NCBI GenBank assembly: GCA_026874595.1
Contig: CM049306.1
Location: 94,541,642 to 94,605,641, forward strand
Length of the DNA stretch: 64,000 bases
Source: Sipunculus nudus
Lineage: Eukaryota; Annelida; Sipuncula; Golfingiida; Sipunculidae
Direction: 5' to 3'
Shown here: positions 11,889-24,747 of the stretch, one piece after another
Numbering within the stretch: position 1 is the stretch's first letter
How the letters are laid out: every line of letters begins with the position of its first letter
Made by a program: the position numbers and the translations under genes
The notes under the pieces: generated by a model
Seen by the model: the letters and a program-made list of their open reading frames with translations, nothing else
What the model was told of the DNA's origin: nothing
Database searches by the model: none

Positions 11889-13832
11889 ACAAGTGACCCA
11901 TGGGTCATGACGCTCAGCTGACTGGGAAGAGATTCGCAAAAGGAAATTTTATCATCTGAATGGTAGTATATACCCATTCAACTGAAGCATCAAACAGATT
12001 AACCAACAGGCCAAGATTGTGACTGTATTTATATATCTCAAAAATAGAGAAAAAATGCATAAACTTTAAAAAAAAATATAGGTGGTTCCACTGGTCTGCA
12101 GAAACTAATAAAAACACTTAATGGTCAATATCCATGCAAAGAATCATGGTGATCTCTGCATTAGTTTTTCAGATACTTCAGCTTTTGTATCAAATTTCCC
12201 ATTATTCTGAGTGATACTTCTGAGTCCTATAGCTTGAAGGATATGGGTAACAGAGACCTAATTTCAGGTTTCCACAGACACTTTTCATGGGCCTCCTTGC
12301 ATGACAAGAATGAAGATTCTAGGTCCGGTTGTTACAATTTGTGCCACGTTAACAGATGACAGCATCCTTAAAAGTCTCAAAAATAGAGAAAAAAATTTGT
12401 AAAAAAACCCTAACAAATACAGTTGGTGCCACCAGTCTGCAGAAACTGATGAAACACTCAGACTCCATAATCAATATCAATGCAAAGAATCATGGTGATC
12501 TCTGCATTAGTTGTTCAGATACTTCAGCTTTTGTATCAAATTGTCTATTATTCTGATGGATACTTCGGAGTCCTATAGCTTGAAGGATTATTGGTAACAG
12601 AGACCTAATTTCAGGTTTCCATGGAGACTTTTCATGGGTCTCCCAGTGTGTCAAGAATGAAGATTCTAGGTCCAGTTGTTACAATTTGTGCCCCGTTAAC
12701 AGATGTTCATATCTTTAAAGGTCTCAAAAATAGCGAAAAAATTCGTAAAAAAAACCCGAACAAATTCAGGTGGTGCCACCAGTCTGTAGAAACTGATGAA
12801 ACACTCCATGATCAATATCCATACAAACAATTATGGTGATCTCTGCTTTAGTTGTTCAGATACTTTAGCTTTTGTATCAATTTTTCCATTATTCTGAGCT
12901 GTACTTTGGAGTGCCATAGCATAAAGGATATGGGTAACAGAGACCTAATTTCAGGTTTCCATGTAGACTTTTCATGGGTCTCCCTGTGTATCAAGAATTA
13001 AGATTCTAGGTCCAGTCTTTAAATTTGTGCCCTGTTGACAGATGTTCACATTTTTAAAGGTCTCAAAAATAGAGAAAACAATTCTTAAAAAATCGAAAAA
13101 TACAGGTGGCGCCACCAGTCTGCAGACACTGATGAAACATCTCATGATCAATATGTATGCAAAAAATAATGACCATCAGTGATGTGGTTGATGAGATATT
13201 GAAGTTTTTGTATGAAATTTTTGACTATTCTGGGGGGGGGGGGTTATTTTGGGGCCCCATAGCTTGAAGGATATGGGTAACAGAGACCTAGTTTCTGGTT
13301 TCCATAGAGACTTTTCATAGGTCTCATAGTGTGTCAAGAATAAAGATTCTAGGTCCAGTCATTATGATTTGTGCCCTGTTAACAGATGTTCACATTTTTA
13401 AAGGTCTCAAAAATAGAGAAAAAAAATCGTAAAAAAATCGAAAAATACAGGTGGCGCCACCAGTCTGCAGGAACTGATGAAACTTCTCATGATCAATATG
13501 TATGCAAAAAATCATGACCATCAGTGATGTAGTTAATGAGATATTGAAGTTTTTGTATGAAATTTTTTAATATTCTGGGGGACACTTTGGGGCCCCATAG
13601 CTCGAAGGATATGGGTAACAGAGACCTAATTTCTGGTTTCCAAGGAGATTTTTCATGGATCTCTCAGAATGTAAAGTTACAAGATTCTAAGTCCAACGGT
13701 TATGATTTGTGCCAGGTTAACGGACAGACGGACGGACAGACGGACGGACGGCAAGACAGACTGACGGACAGACGGACAAAGGGTGATCGCTATAGCTCAG
13801 ATGACTTACAGTCAGCTGAGCTAAAAATTACT
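11889..13832 (+). mobile_element. Family A tandem-monomer element, full length
   Basis: Head ACAAGTGACCCATGGGTCA, then GACGCTCAGCTGACTGGG. Five ~340-bp monomers follow, each with a GGTGGCGCCACC-like site followed by AGTCTGCAG (about 12063, 12423, 12776, 13105, 13450). Then come a GACGGACAGACGG microsatellite (13720-13770) and a tail hairpin TAGCTCAGATGACTTACAGT plus CAGCTGAGCTAAAA. GCTCAGCTGACT occurs in the head and, inverted, in the tail. Confidence 0.9.
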
Positions 13833-15522
13833 TTAGAAATGTAGGCCTGAAGATGATTGTTCTGTTGTATGAACATGAATAATAAATGATACTTTCATAA
13901 ATAAACATGCACTTTATCATATTAAAACATAAGATTATGGTTTAACACAAATTTAACAGAATTACAGAAATTAAACAGAATTTTGTGTATTTGCAGTTAT
14001 TTAGTGAAGAAAAATAATAATTCATTTAAGAAAAGACCTTATTGAATTTCTTGAGAATGTACAGCAGTTTTCCTCTTTTACATATACCCAGTCACAATAA
14101 TACATAACAAGCGAGGCCCTCATAATAACAGTATTTATATAGCACCGATTCTCCCACAGTCAGACTCACAGTGCAATTAACCGACTCACTCATATTCACT
14201 TGCAAAGCACAATTTGTAGGAAACCAACTCCCTATGCTGCTTCCTAAGCCAACTTTCTATCTCTTTTTCTCCTTAACCTTACTCTGAAGCCTTTGTCCTA
14301 GTTGATGGAATGACTGAATCAATCTGTTTATACCAAATACAACTTTCTTACAAACATGCCCACTGGTCATGCTTGACAAAATGTCTGCAGTGTTGAAGTC
14401 ACCACGTGTATTGAGAAATGTAAACACCAGAGGTGTCAATAAGAACCTTGCTGGACAGCTGGTCAATACAGATATGGCAGCTTATTACTTTTTCAAATAT
14501 CATTTTTTTGGTGACTCAAGTGTCAAAGGATGTTGATAGGTGTCACTAGTGTGGTTTTGAAGGGCCCATTATATAAATCATGAGATTATCAGTCTTCAAT
14601 TATAGCCTTAACATGAAACCGCTATTAAGTTACCATGACTACATGTAATCAAACTTGAGAGCTACTTACTCAGTTGGTAATGACAAACTCTTGTCTCACG
14701 AGTTCTTGTGAGTAAACAAACCATTAGAGGCTGGTGTAATAGACCACTGAGGCCACAGGGAACTGGTCAACCCAGCACCAGCCAACACACTGCGTCCCGT
14801 TCTTGTCAACAAACCCGGGTATTGATATACATGAATTGAGGAAATACAGGCAAAGTGCAGTCCCATTCCAAAGCCACCCACAACAGGTACACCAGGTGCC
14901 ATTATAGACTCAGATCTCATGCATATTCATTAAGGTTTAACCTGCTGGTTATGAAACATGACTTGGTTTCACTTTGCTTACCTAGCCTACACAGTTCTGA
15001 TTCTGTAATATCAATTATGTATTACTGGGTCAAAGAATGAATGATTCATTGATGTATTTTTAGGTTCACCTGGCACGCTGACGCAGCACTTCCTACTTCA
15101 CCAGGGCTAGGAAAAATATGATGGGTCCACTGGCCCTAGGGACAAGAACAAGTCAAAAGTCACTGATCCTCAACAACTGTTTGGTGTCCCATGAATGTTT
15201 ATGACTCTCCCACAGAGCACTGGATAGGTAATTGGGCAAATATAGTTTCTTGATAATCATGCTTGAAAAGATTTTCTCTACTGCTGATGGTCACAAAAGT
15301 TTAAAATCAATTAAGGGGCCCATTCCAAAATATGACGTGTGTTAACTAAAGACCATCACCCCTTTGACCTTTTCATAAAATTAGGGCATACTACTGATCT
15401 CACCGTACACAGGCTGGTCATTTTGTTTATATTCATGTTTATAACATGCGGTGGGCCCACCAAAGTAATCATAAATGGACATTGGGCGGTAAGCGATACA
15501 GTGTTCTGCAAAGGGTGTTATG
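13833..15522. other. Non-coding stretch, no feature recognised
   Basis: No repeat family identified. A 74-codon - strand frame at 14696-14920 is discussed among the rejected items. Confidence 0.45.
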
Positions 15523-15524
15523 TA

Positions 15525-17575
15525 CCGTAAAATCTCCACTTAAAACCGCACTTCCGATTAAAACCGCACCCAGACTTCGCCGAAATTCCAGGTGAGACAC
15601 CGCGAGGGGCTCAAATACTAAAAACCCCCCTTTAAAACCGCATCAACTTTCGCTACGGAATGATTTGACAAAAGACACAATCAAGCTATCATCTAGAAAT
15701 GAACACGCGCAGGTTGCGGCTCGGCCATTCCTGTCCACTTTAAAATTCCTTGGGCATTTTATTTAAACACATCTAAAGACTTTTTTTGCATGGTCACTCA
15801 AGCATGAAGTTTGGGAAGACGCAAGGGCCGGTGAACCTCTGCCTGTTTATATAGATTTTATATTCCGTGCCGTAATCTTGTTTGCTACTGATTTGTCATT
15901 ATATTTTGAGAAAAAATATTCTGCTTATCCATTTCAAGTCACTGTATATTTTAATTCTAAAAGTAATATTTTGAAATCTTAATTTTTGATGAAAATTCCA
16001 TTTTCTGGAATTACTCGGAAGATTCAAATCATTTTCATACCGGTTACTTCGGTATTATCATCGTCACATCGTACGTTGACATCGCTCCATGTTACAATTT
16101 GCTGGTTCGTTTGAAAACATCGCTGGTCACCTTAACTAAATATCAAAGTAACTGAAGTTACCTTGTCGAGATACGCACGTATAGGAAACATGACGCTTGA
16201 AAACGAGTGATTTTAAGGTAAAATTAAAGTGGCCAGTCGGGGTAAGCAAGTTTTTTTCCTGAAGAAAGTTTCCGTGTGGGGAGCCCTTTTGTCAAGGCAG
16301 TGTTCGCGCAAGGCACGCTGGGACGAAATAGGTGGCTGTTCTGTTTTCCACCCACCGCGTACAGCCGTTCAAAATATTCTTAGCAGAATACCGGGGCGTT
16401 TCAGCACATGGCGGCACTCAAACTTGATTTTAAAACGATCGTCTGCCATTGTGTGACTCTTTGCGATGTCAGCTTTTTATTTACTTTACGTTTTAAACAA
16501 ATAATCATTCCTAAATAATGCCGCAAATGGGTTTATAGTAGGCTTTTATTTCAATTTTGCTTGACCATGCCCAACGATGTTGGCCGCTGTTAACCCTAGC
16601 ACCCGTCCTCTCTTACTACGCTACGCTGTGCGAGAGCCCTAGAAGATAATTTGAGGTAACTGGAGACATTCCACATGACAATTCTTATATTTCGTCTGAA
16701 AATGTCGTATTCGTTAAGAAATAAAGATATTCTTATCAAATACGCATATAACATTCCACTTTGACAGTGTTTCACCACTTTAAATGATGATTAGAATAAT
16801 ATGTGTTAGCCTAATAACCAGTGATACACGGGGAACGATGTCTGCTCTGGGTTTTCCCTCCAGCCACGGCTGGCCGGCAGCCGCCTGTGTAACCAGTGGT
16901 AACGGGCCTTGTGGGCTCAGCGAGCAAAGGTCACGCAGTTCATTGTTTCAGATTCTGAGACAGTTTCAAGCGCAAGGATTGCAAAGTTTTAAAAGTGAGT
17001 CTTGTTTACATACTAAAACATAATATTTAGCTGAATTTCCTGGTCATTCGAATAAAGTACTAAATCTCCCTTAGATTACTTAAAGTTTACTTGTTATAAT
17101 TCACTATTTGATTTTACACGATTTTTTCCGACAAGGGTTTGAAGTTCTCCAGTTTACTCTGAAGCTTTTTATGCGGCGGTATCCTGGGTCCTGGATACCG
17201 CCGCATTTAATGCAGTTAGGCCGCTGTGTGTTACAGCAGGGTTGTTGTAAACGTATTATTTGGTAACAATTACCAAGATTTTATAACAAGTTATATATCA
17301 CACGAAAACTAATCAGCAATAATTTAATTCATAAATAACAAATAACCGTAAATAATACATTTACACACGGCTCCCATGCATGCGAGACTGCTGCTAAGAA
17401 CGGCCTTAGAAAGTTGCAATATTATCGCTCACTCGCCGGCCCAAAAACGATGACTGTCAGGAAGATATTCAGAAACCCTTCTAGTATAAACCGCACAGTG
17501 CTTTCAGGAAATCAACCTGATTTCAAGATTTTGAATTTCTTGATTAAACCGCGGTTTTAAGTGGAGATTTTACGG
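15525..17575. mobile_element. DNA transposon-like element with perfect 25-bp TIRs and TA flanks
   Basis: The left TIR 15525-15549 begins CCGTAAAATCTCCACTT; the right TIR 17551-17575 is its exact complement. TA flanks both ends (15523-15524, 17576-17577), as for Tc1/mariner/pogo-type insertions. AAAACCGCAC-like motifs repeat near both ends. The interior is richer in CpG than its surroundings and has no recognisable transposase. Confidence 0.9.
17171..17206. other. Perfect 14-bp stem hairpin inside the TIR element
   Basis: ATGCGGCGGTATCC at 17171-17184 and its exact complement GGATACCGCCGCAT at 17193-17206, separated by 8 nt. Confidence 0.95.
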
Positions 17576-17848
17576 TAACTAGAGACCTTTGAACATCCAC
17601 ACATATGCAACCAAATACCTTACACTACATGGTTTTTTCTTTTGTCAACATTGCAATGTTTCCTAATAGCCTCCATCACAGAGGCATTATGAGAGCTTTT
17701 CTATACAGGAATTACCTGGAGTATATTAAAATGAACTCATAGAAAGCCTGTCATCACATAAATTCTATAGATAAGGGAGGTGAATAGCTGGCATTAACAC
17801 TGCTAACATTTTGCTTATCCAGAAGCACAAGCCTGAATTGAAAATTTG

Positions 17849-18152
17849 TTAGGGCCAAAAAAAAAAAGGTCTGGTTCTTTAGCATCGCCCGCATCAATTT
17901 TAACCCCCTGCATCAAATATTTTGATTTTGATGTTCATATATAAAGAAGATAAAATAATACAATTTTGATCATATTTCCTTTTTTATGTAGTACTTTTAC
18001 CTGTTTAGCAAAAAAAATATGTTATTATCTTATTAACTTTTTCCTGATCATATGACATTTTTATTGAAACATACAAAAAAAGGGTAAAAAAAAATTGCCC
18101 TGATTTCTGATAAAAAAAATGTGCCCAAGGACCATACATTTTTTTTGCCTAA
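17849..18152. mobile_element. ~300-bp MITE, copy 1
   Basis: Begins TTAGGGCCAAAAAAA and ends ACATTTTTTTTGCCTAA. Shares TTTCCTGATCATATGACATT and AAGAAGATAAAATAATACAA with copies at 41250 and 60264. Confidence 0.8.
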
Positions 18153-18881
18153 TATTCATAAATTTTTACATGGTGAGGATATGAGAATACTGCTACTAGA
18201 ATTTCCGAGTTCTGAATGCATATTTAGGTTCGAGTAGGGTTTGGTGGCATTTTTCTCACCTGGAATATTCTGGAGACATTCAAACATTCCAGTAATTTCT
18301 GACATCTCTGAAAATGGTATTCTCTGGTAAAATCTCTCAAACTGAGAAGAATATGCCACCTGACATTGCTTAACAAAAATTATTGTTCTTATGATGATAC
18401 AAATTAACATGGGAGTTCAGTAAACATTAAAACTGGTTTGACGGATTCACTTTCCTCTACATTTTCTGTTTTAAGGTGAAACTGTTCCAAAAAAAACCTC
18501 AGCAACGACAGGTTAAGGATAGCCAGTTGCCTGTGAATTAGTTATTAACATTTGTCTGGAAATCACTGGACATCCAAAAACCAAATTGTTGTCCCCTGAT
18601 TTTGATGCAGCTCAACTGTGGACTGACCATCCATTATTAAAGCTCCCCCTCTCTTCATCCCCTGTTGCATCTCATGGGGGCCTCCTACTGATATCTCAAA
18701 CTCTCTTGCATCCTGATGTCTGACTCTGAAGTCACTGTAAGCCATGATAAATTACCAAGGAAAATTCTGTAACATCACAGATTTTATGAAAAGCCCGTCC
18801 TTCTAATGGGTGTCTATGATGCAGCATTTAATGTTAGACATTTAACATTCTGATATTTACTGAATCAGTAATTGATATATA

Positions 18882-18882
18882 T

Positions 18883-18917
<35 letters not shown>
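18882..18917. repeat. (TA)n microsatellite
   Basis: Alternating AT tract of about 36 bp. Confidence 0.95.
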
Positions 18918-18919
<2 letters not shown>

Positions 18920-19647
18920 TAAAGTCAACAAAAGCCAAAATCAACAGGACAAACAATTCAGCAAAGGTCAGTGCTCAAATATAATTGGCATATCTGTAAC
19001 ACGGATCCTTTTTCAAAGAGAACTTACTGATGAGCGACTTCCTTGAAAGTTAAATAAGCTCCACTTTTAGCTTTAAAATATATATTGAAATAACTCTGTC
19101 CCAATAACATATACATTACTCCACCTGAATTCTAAAACTTGGTGAAATTCAGAACCGATAAACAATTCTGATTCAATTATATGGAATCAGAATTATTTGG
19201 CTTAATGGATTTATGGGATAATTGGACCATGGGTTGTATACTTGTATTTCTGCATCTCATGATTAATAGGGAATACATAACTGGTCTGTGTTTGTATAGT
19301 GCAGCAGTATCATTGTAAATATCCCTTCACCAAGATCTGTCATCTACCCCAAAAACTGTAATTTCCATTATGAAACAGGAAAACAGAATAAAATTCTCCC
19401 ACACCTGAGAAATGTGAGGTAGTGATGTTGTCAGGCCCACACTGTCCAAGTCATAGTGCACCTACGATTCCAGGCAACTTAAGTCTCGAGTGACTGAATC
19501 CAAGAGGTTCATATCCCAAGTCCATCTCCTTCCAGTCTGAGTTTAATACAAATCTTATTATTAAAAGAATTTAAAAAGGATATTTGAGATAATCATGCAT
19601 ACAAATTTTATGTTACTTTACAAGTGCCCTCTACTTGAATGTTTAAC

Positions 19648-20530
19648 CAGAATACGGGTAGTCGACATGCAACTACGTGTATCTGCCAAAATCAGAGTAG
19701 GACGGGTGAAGTGAGGCATGGATTGAGTGGCAAGGGGAAATAGAGTAAGATGTGTTACATATTAACATGGATGTCTGCCACGTAAACATGACTGAAGGTG
19801 GCGCCACCTGTAATTTGAAAGAGAAACCTATCCAAGATGTATACACATGCAAAATTTCTGGTTGAAAAGTCAAACCACTGCCGAGATATGAGTGATTTTA
19901 TCCCAAGTCAAAGGAAAAGATGGACGCTGTGCAAAAATGGTTGCAGCTGGCGCCACCAGTTTCTTGTATAATAAAGAGCTATGTGAGATCTTAACACACA
20001 CAGTCCGGAGATTCAAACATGGATGTCTGCAGCGTGAATGTAAATGTAGGTGGCGCCACCTGTCATAAAATGAAAAAAGCTATCCAGGATGTATACGCAT
20101 GCAAAATTTCAGGTGAATTAGTCAAACCACTGCAGAGATATGAGTGATTTTAACCCAAGGCAGACAAACAGATGGACACTGTGCAAACATGGTTGCAGGT
20201 GGCGCCACCATTTTTTGTGTATGTTATAAAGCTATCCAAGGGCTACATTTGTACTAAATTTTTTTCCTGATTGGTCAAACGAGTCCAAAGATATGTGGGT
20301 TAATGTGTCAAAACAGACGCACAGATGGACTCACTGGAGACAGGAAGGGTCAGAGGTCAACACCAATTGGTCAGGCACAAGTTCACATGTGACCCGATAA
20401 TTGGGGTAAGTTTCGGAAAAATCAGTCCAGTAGTCTCAGAGGAGTTCTCCGGAAATGAACGTGGCGGCGGCAGGGGAGGAACCCAGATAAAAACATAGAA
20501 TCCGCCAAACTTTGTTTTGGCAGATACAAT
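19648..20530 (+). mobile_element. Family B tandem-monomer element, full length
   Basis: Head AGAATACGGGTAGTCGACAT, then TGTATCTGCCAAAA. Monomers carry GGTGGCGCCACC at 19797, 20049 and 20198. The tail hairpin is built from ATCCGCCAAAC and GTTTTGGCAGATAC. GTATCTGCCAAAA in the head recurs inverted at the tail, giving subterminal inverted repeats as in HINE/DINE-1-like elements. Confidence 0.85.
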
Positions 20531-22392
20531 TACGTTTAGCCCTAATGACATAAAGATGGACTCCTGTAGTATAGCATTAGTTATATCAATAGGAGCTATT
20601 TTAATTTGTTAATTATCAGCCTATCAAAAACTTAGTCTAATAAAATTATAATGAACAGGCTAATGACTATCAAAATTACATAAAGTGTACACTGAAAACA
20701 GCTACAAGCATCTGGCTAAGTGTTTTATAACTCACTTTTAAACTATTGTTGAAAACAAGACTTGACGGTTGAAACAATATAAAAATATCTCTGAATTCAT
20801 TAAATTAAATGTTTCTTATTTAAATTTAGAACATGCTAACCTAAAAAATCTAGGCAAATTCATCTAATCTTGATCTACATTTTCATATAAACTTATCTGA
20901 ATTTATAAGAGATTAAAAGAGATTTGTTGCCTGAAACTACAGCCAACAAACACACCAGCCTCATAATGTATATGATACAGCTAGTAGTCACCAGTAGCTC
21001 ACAGCTGTCCACCAGGGCTACTGGACAGTGCTTGCTTTGATTGAAACTAAGCTGAGACATATGGTGACAATAAGTATGACCTAACAACTCTAAAATTGGT
21101 TACCCTATTCGATTTAGATGATAAAACTGATAATTAACAAATTAAATAGCTCCTGTTGATATAACTATACTACACTCAGCCTGATTTCTTGAGTCCTTAC
21201 CGACAGGTCTGAGTCCAGAACCCTTGAGGTCTACATCATTGATTTGAGGCATTATGATTATATGCAGGCCATGACAAATCTTGTATATCAATTGTTATAA
21301 TTCAGCCATACAAAGGCAGCTGCTGTTATGTTCACCTGTATCTTAGTATTCTTACTAACAACAAACACATGTATTTATAGAACTTGAGGGGATGATTGGT
21401 TGCAGTCCCTGGAAGAACCCGATATGGTCACATAATCACGTTTTCCCTGCAATAATCTTTCTCGGTCAATTAGTATCCCTTGATAAACACCTGTACCTGT
21501 GAGGTGAACTGACACGAGCAGCCAAATCTGCTCTCATGCTCCCAATAACAATGACGTGACTCCTATTTTAATGAGGGTTCATTACCATAGTGACCTATTT
21601 CAAAGGTATAATTTATATATTTCCAAATTTGCACAGATGAGACTTACAATGATTTAAAGTACAACTCATTTGTAACAAATTAAAGTATGACTCAAGATGT
21701 AATGGCGGGCCTGAGTCGTAGATGAGATACACTTTGTACAATGAAGAAAGTATAAACTGGTCATATAAATTAATATATTACAATTAGAGCTGAGACAATT
21801 AATCAGTGTAATCACAAAGAAATTCAAATATCATGTCAATATTGTCAGAGGGCCCTGTATCAGTACTTTGACCATATATAACCAACTAAAATAAAGTCAA
21901 ACATTTTAACTGCCCACTTGCCATTTGATAATAGACCAGGAATTTCTTTTTTTCAGTATCTTATTGGCTAGGTGCTGAATGATCAAACAAATATTGGTGG
22001 CAATTATATGGCGTAAAAATGATGAAAAAGAGGAAATGGGACTTGGAATCTGAATACCACCTTAGGGACTGACCAAAGTGGTCGTAATTTGGGGTTGGTT
22101 AATTGTGTTTGTGAAATTCTAACTTACCTGTATCAGATATTCAGGACCAAGAAAAGTGGTTGTAATTTAGGGGTGGTCGCAATTGTTGGGTGGTCACAAG
22201 GAGGGTTTCCACTGTACTTATTTGTACAGCATGAAGTATCATATCATGAACCGTAGTATTGGTACAGCCCTAATTGAAATCCTTGAAATATGAGGACTCA
22301 AATGATCTGACAGTTCAATCAAACTTCTCACATTCTCAGGAAAAGTAGAATGAAAATTATGAATTTGTTTCAAATACAAAGACTTATGAATA
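20531..22392. other. Mostly unassigned, with one transposon-like fragment
   Basis: About 22070-22216 has internally repeated GTGGTCGTAATTTGG and ends GGTTTCCACTGTA. Similar TACAGTGGAAAC wording occurs at about 52220, suggesting ends of an old DNA element. No gene was seen. Confidence 0.4.
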
Positions 22393-24747
22393 ACAAGTGA
22401 CCTATGGGTCACGGCGCTCAGCTGTTATATATGATAAAAAAATATGAATTTAAAATGAGGCACATCCTGGTTTTGTGTGGTAATAAATATAAGCTGTATT
22501 ATGAGTTGTTGTTTAGCTTATGTATGATTTTGATAGTACCTTTGGAGACAGGGAAGAGGACTGATTTCATTTATTTTATTAACAAATGGAGTACTATTGT
22601 AACACAGATTTTGACTTGGCCATATTACTTATAAGCAGAACATATAATATAAGAGTTAAACTATCTATTTAAAAAAAATTACAAATATTGTCCCAAATAT
22701 AATTTTTATTTAAAATAATAAGAGAATCGTATGATTTTTTTAAAATGAAATATAACTGATATGATTATTAAAATAATATTAAAGAATATATTCATGAATG
22801 CATTCATGAATACATTTTGAAAGTATTTGCATTGGTATTCATATACTTTCATTTTTACCTGAATTCTCATTCTTTATGCAAGAAATTTTATAATGGAGTA
22901 CAAATTCATATTCATATTTAAATACAATTGCAAAGTATTTGCACCATGTCTGGTATTTATATAGTTTTCACCAAACAATGATGTTGAGAATCCAGAATAT
23001 TAAAAATTCACACATTTAAATAATGATCATAAGTACCTGGTTTTATGGCTTTTATTTATCTTAAAAAAAAATAAATGTAATATATTCATTTTGGACTAAT
23101 TTCACATCAATGTACACACTAGACACAGTAGGAATCTAGATTAATATTATCCACTGCATCTTTGTCTATCATAAATTTCCTTCATATGATCCCTAATGAT
23201 TAGTAATTAATGAAAAATATGATTTACTTTTTTATCATTAAAATTGAACTGAAAAATACCATAGGTGACTGCATGGTGTTATTTGGAATATGTGACATTC
23301 TATCCATCAATACAAGATTCTTATATCATCAGTAACTGCAAGTTAATTTCCTGTTATTATACACTAAAAAATTCCTTCTCTATTTTTCTTCAATTTGTTA
23401 TTAAAAATCAATAAAAATTTATGAGTTGGGTTGGACACCTGGATCAACTGTGGCTGTCCATAAGCTGCCTGGCTGCCCCGGTGTATGTTTCCCTTCAAGC
23501 ATGCATAATTTGCTGAAAGTTCAACAAGGTCAACATACAGGTGACTCAAGAGGGGCTGGAGAGAGCCAAGGTCTGACATGGTATCTTAAAAACATTAATA
23601 AAAGCTACAATTTTTGGCCAATTTCTATCAGCTTTCTAAACTACAAAGCTGAAATCCTTATCCTTTCATGATATGAAAATTATATCAACAGTGCTCACAG
23701 GAAACAAACGTGCCATGGTCAAAGTTGGGCAAAATTTAAGGTACTAATTTTATATTTATACTAATAACTTATAAAATTTGAAAAATTCAGAACTAATTTT
23801 TGGTAAACAATTGAATCTTGATTAAATAATGTTACATCCCTGACAAAAAATCTCTAGCTTCAGCAATCCCCTTGTTAAGGGAGTAAATATATTTCTTGAT
23901 ATTTTACAAAGTGCATTATGTTTGGGCCCATAACTTAAAACAATTACGCAATACTGACATCATTTTCGGCATGTGCATAGAGAATGTATAGAAAAATATG
24001 TATATTATATATGATTACAGTCAGATCAGTGGTTTTGATATTAGGCTGTCTTGAAGTGTAACAATGGGTTTTTAATGGAAAAATGAAGTTTTTCATTAAT
24101 ATCTCAAAGGTATTAAGTCCTAGTGACCAAATTCTTGGCATGATAGGGGATTTTGGAAACATCTAATTGTATACCAAATTTTAGGAACTGAGAGCTGAAG
24201 CTGGGGAGCTGATTTCTTGCAAGATGTAAACAATATAATACATGGTTCTTGAAAACTTGAATAAAATCTACAGTTTTTGAACAACTGGTTTCAAATTTTT
24301 GGTGTTAACAGACAAAATGCTAACAAAAACATGCTTTGCATGAAAATTAAATTCACAGTACTTTCAGAAAAAAAAACGTGCCATGGTCAAAGTTGGGCAA
24401 AATTTAAGGTACCAATTTTTTATTTTTGTTAATATTTTAAAAAATTTAAAAGATTTTGATCTAATTTTGGGTATACAATTTAATTTTGATTCATTAAAGT
24501 TATATTACTGGAAAAAAAGTCCATAGCTTTAACATGTTTTGTGTTAAGTGAACAAATATCTTTCCTGATTTTTTACAAAATGCATTATGTTTGAGCCCAT
24601 TACTTTTTAAAATTATATAATACAGACATAATTTCTGGCATATTCATAAGAAATATATAGAGGAATATTTATCGTAAATATGAGGAAAAAACGATGAGTT
24701 GTTTTGATATGAGGCCGTCCTGAAGTGTGAAAATAGGTTTTTAATAA

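Noticed and set aside
13557-13844. 95-codon frame ending in a Gln-Thr-Asp-Gly-rich stretch
   Set aside because: It translates a transposon monomer and the GACGG microsatellite. Sister frames in other copies (41555-41788) are the same artefact.
14696-14920. 74-codon - strand frame with Gly-rich hydrophobic sequence, briefly considered as a Tim17/NDUFA11-like exon
   Set aside because: The resemblance is only in composition and short Gly patterns. Splice sites are weak and no partner exon was found.
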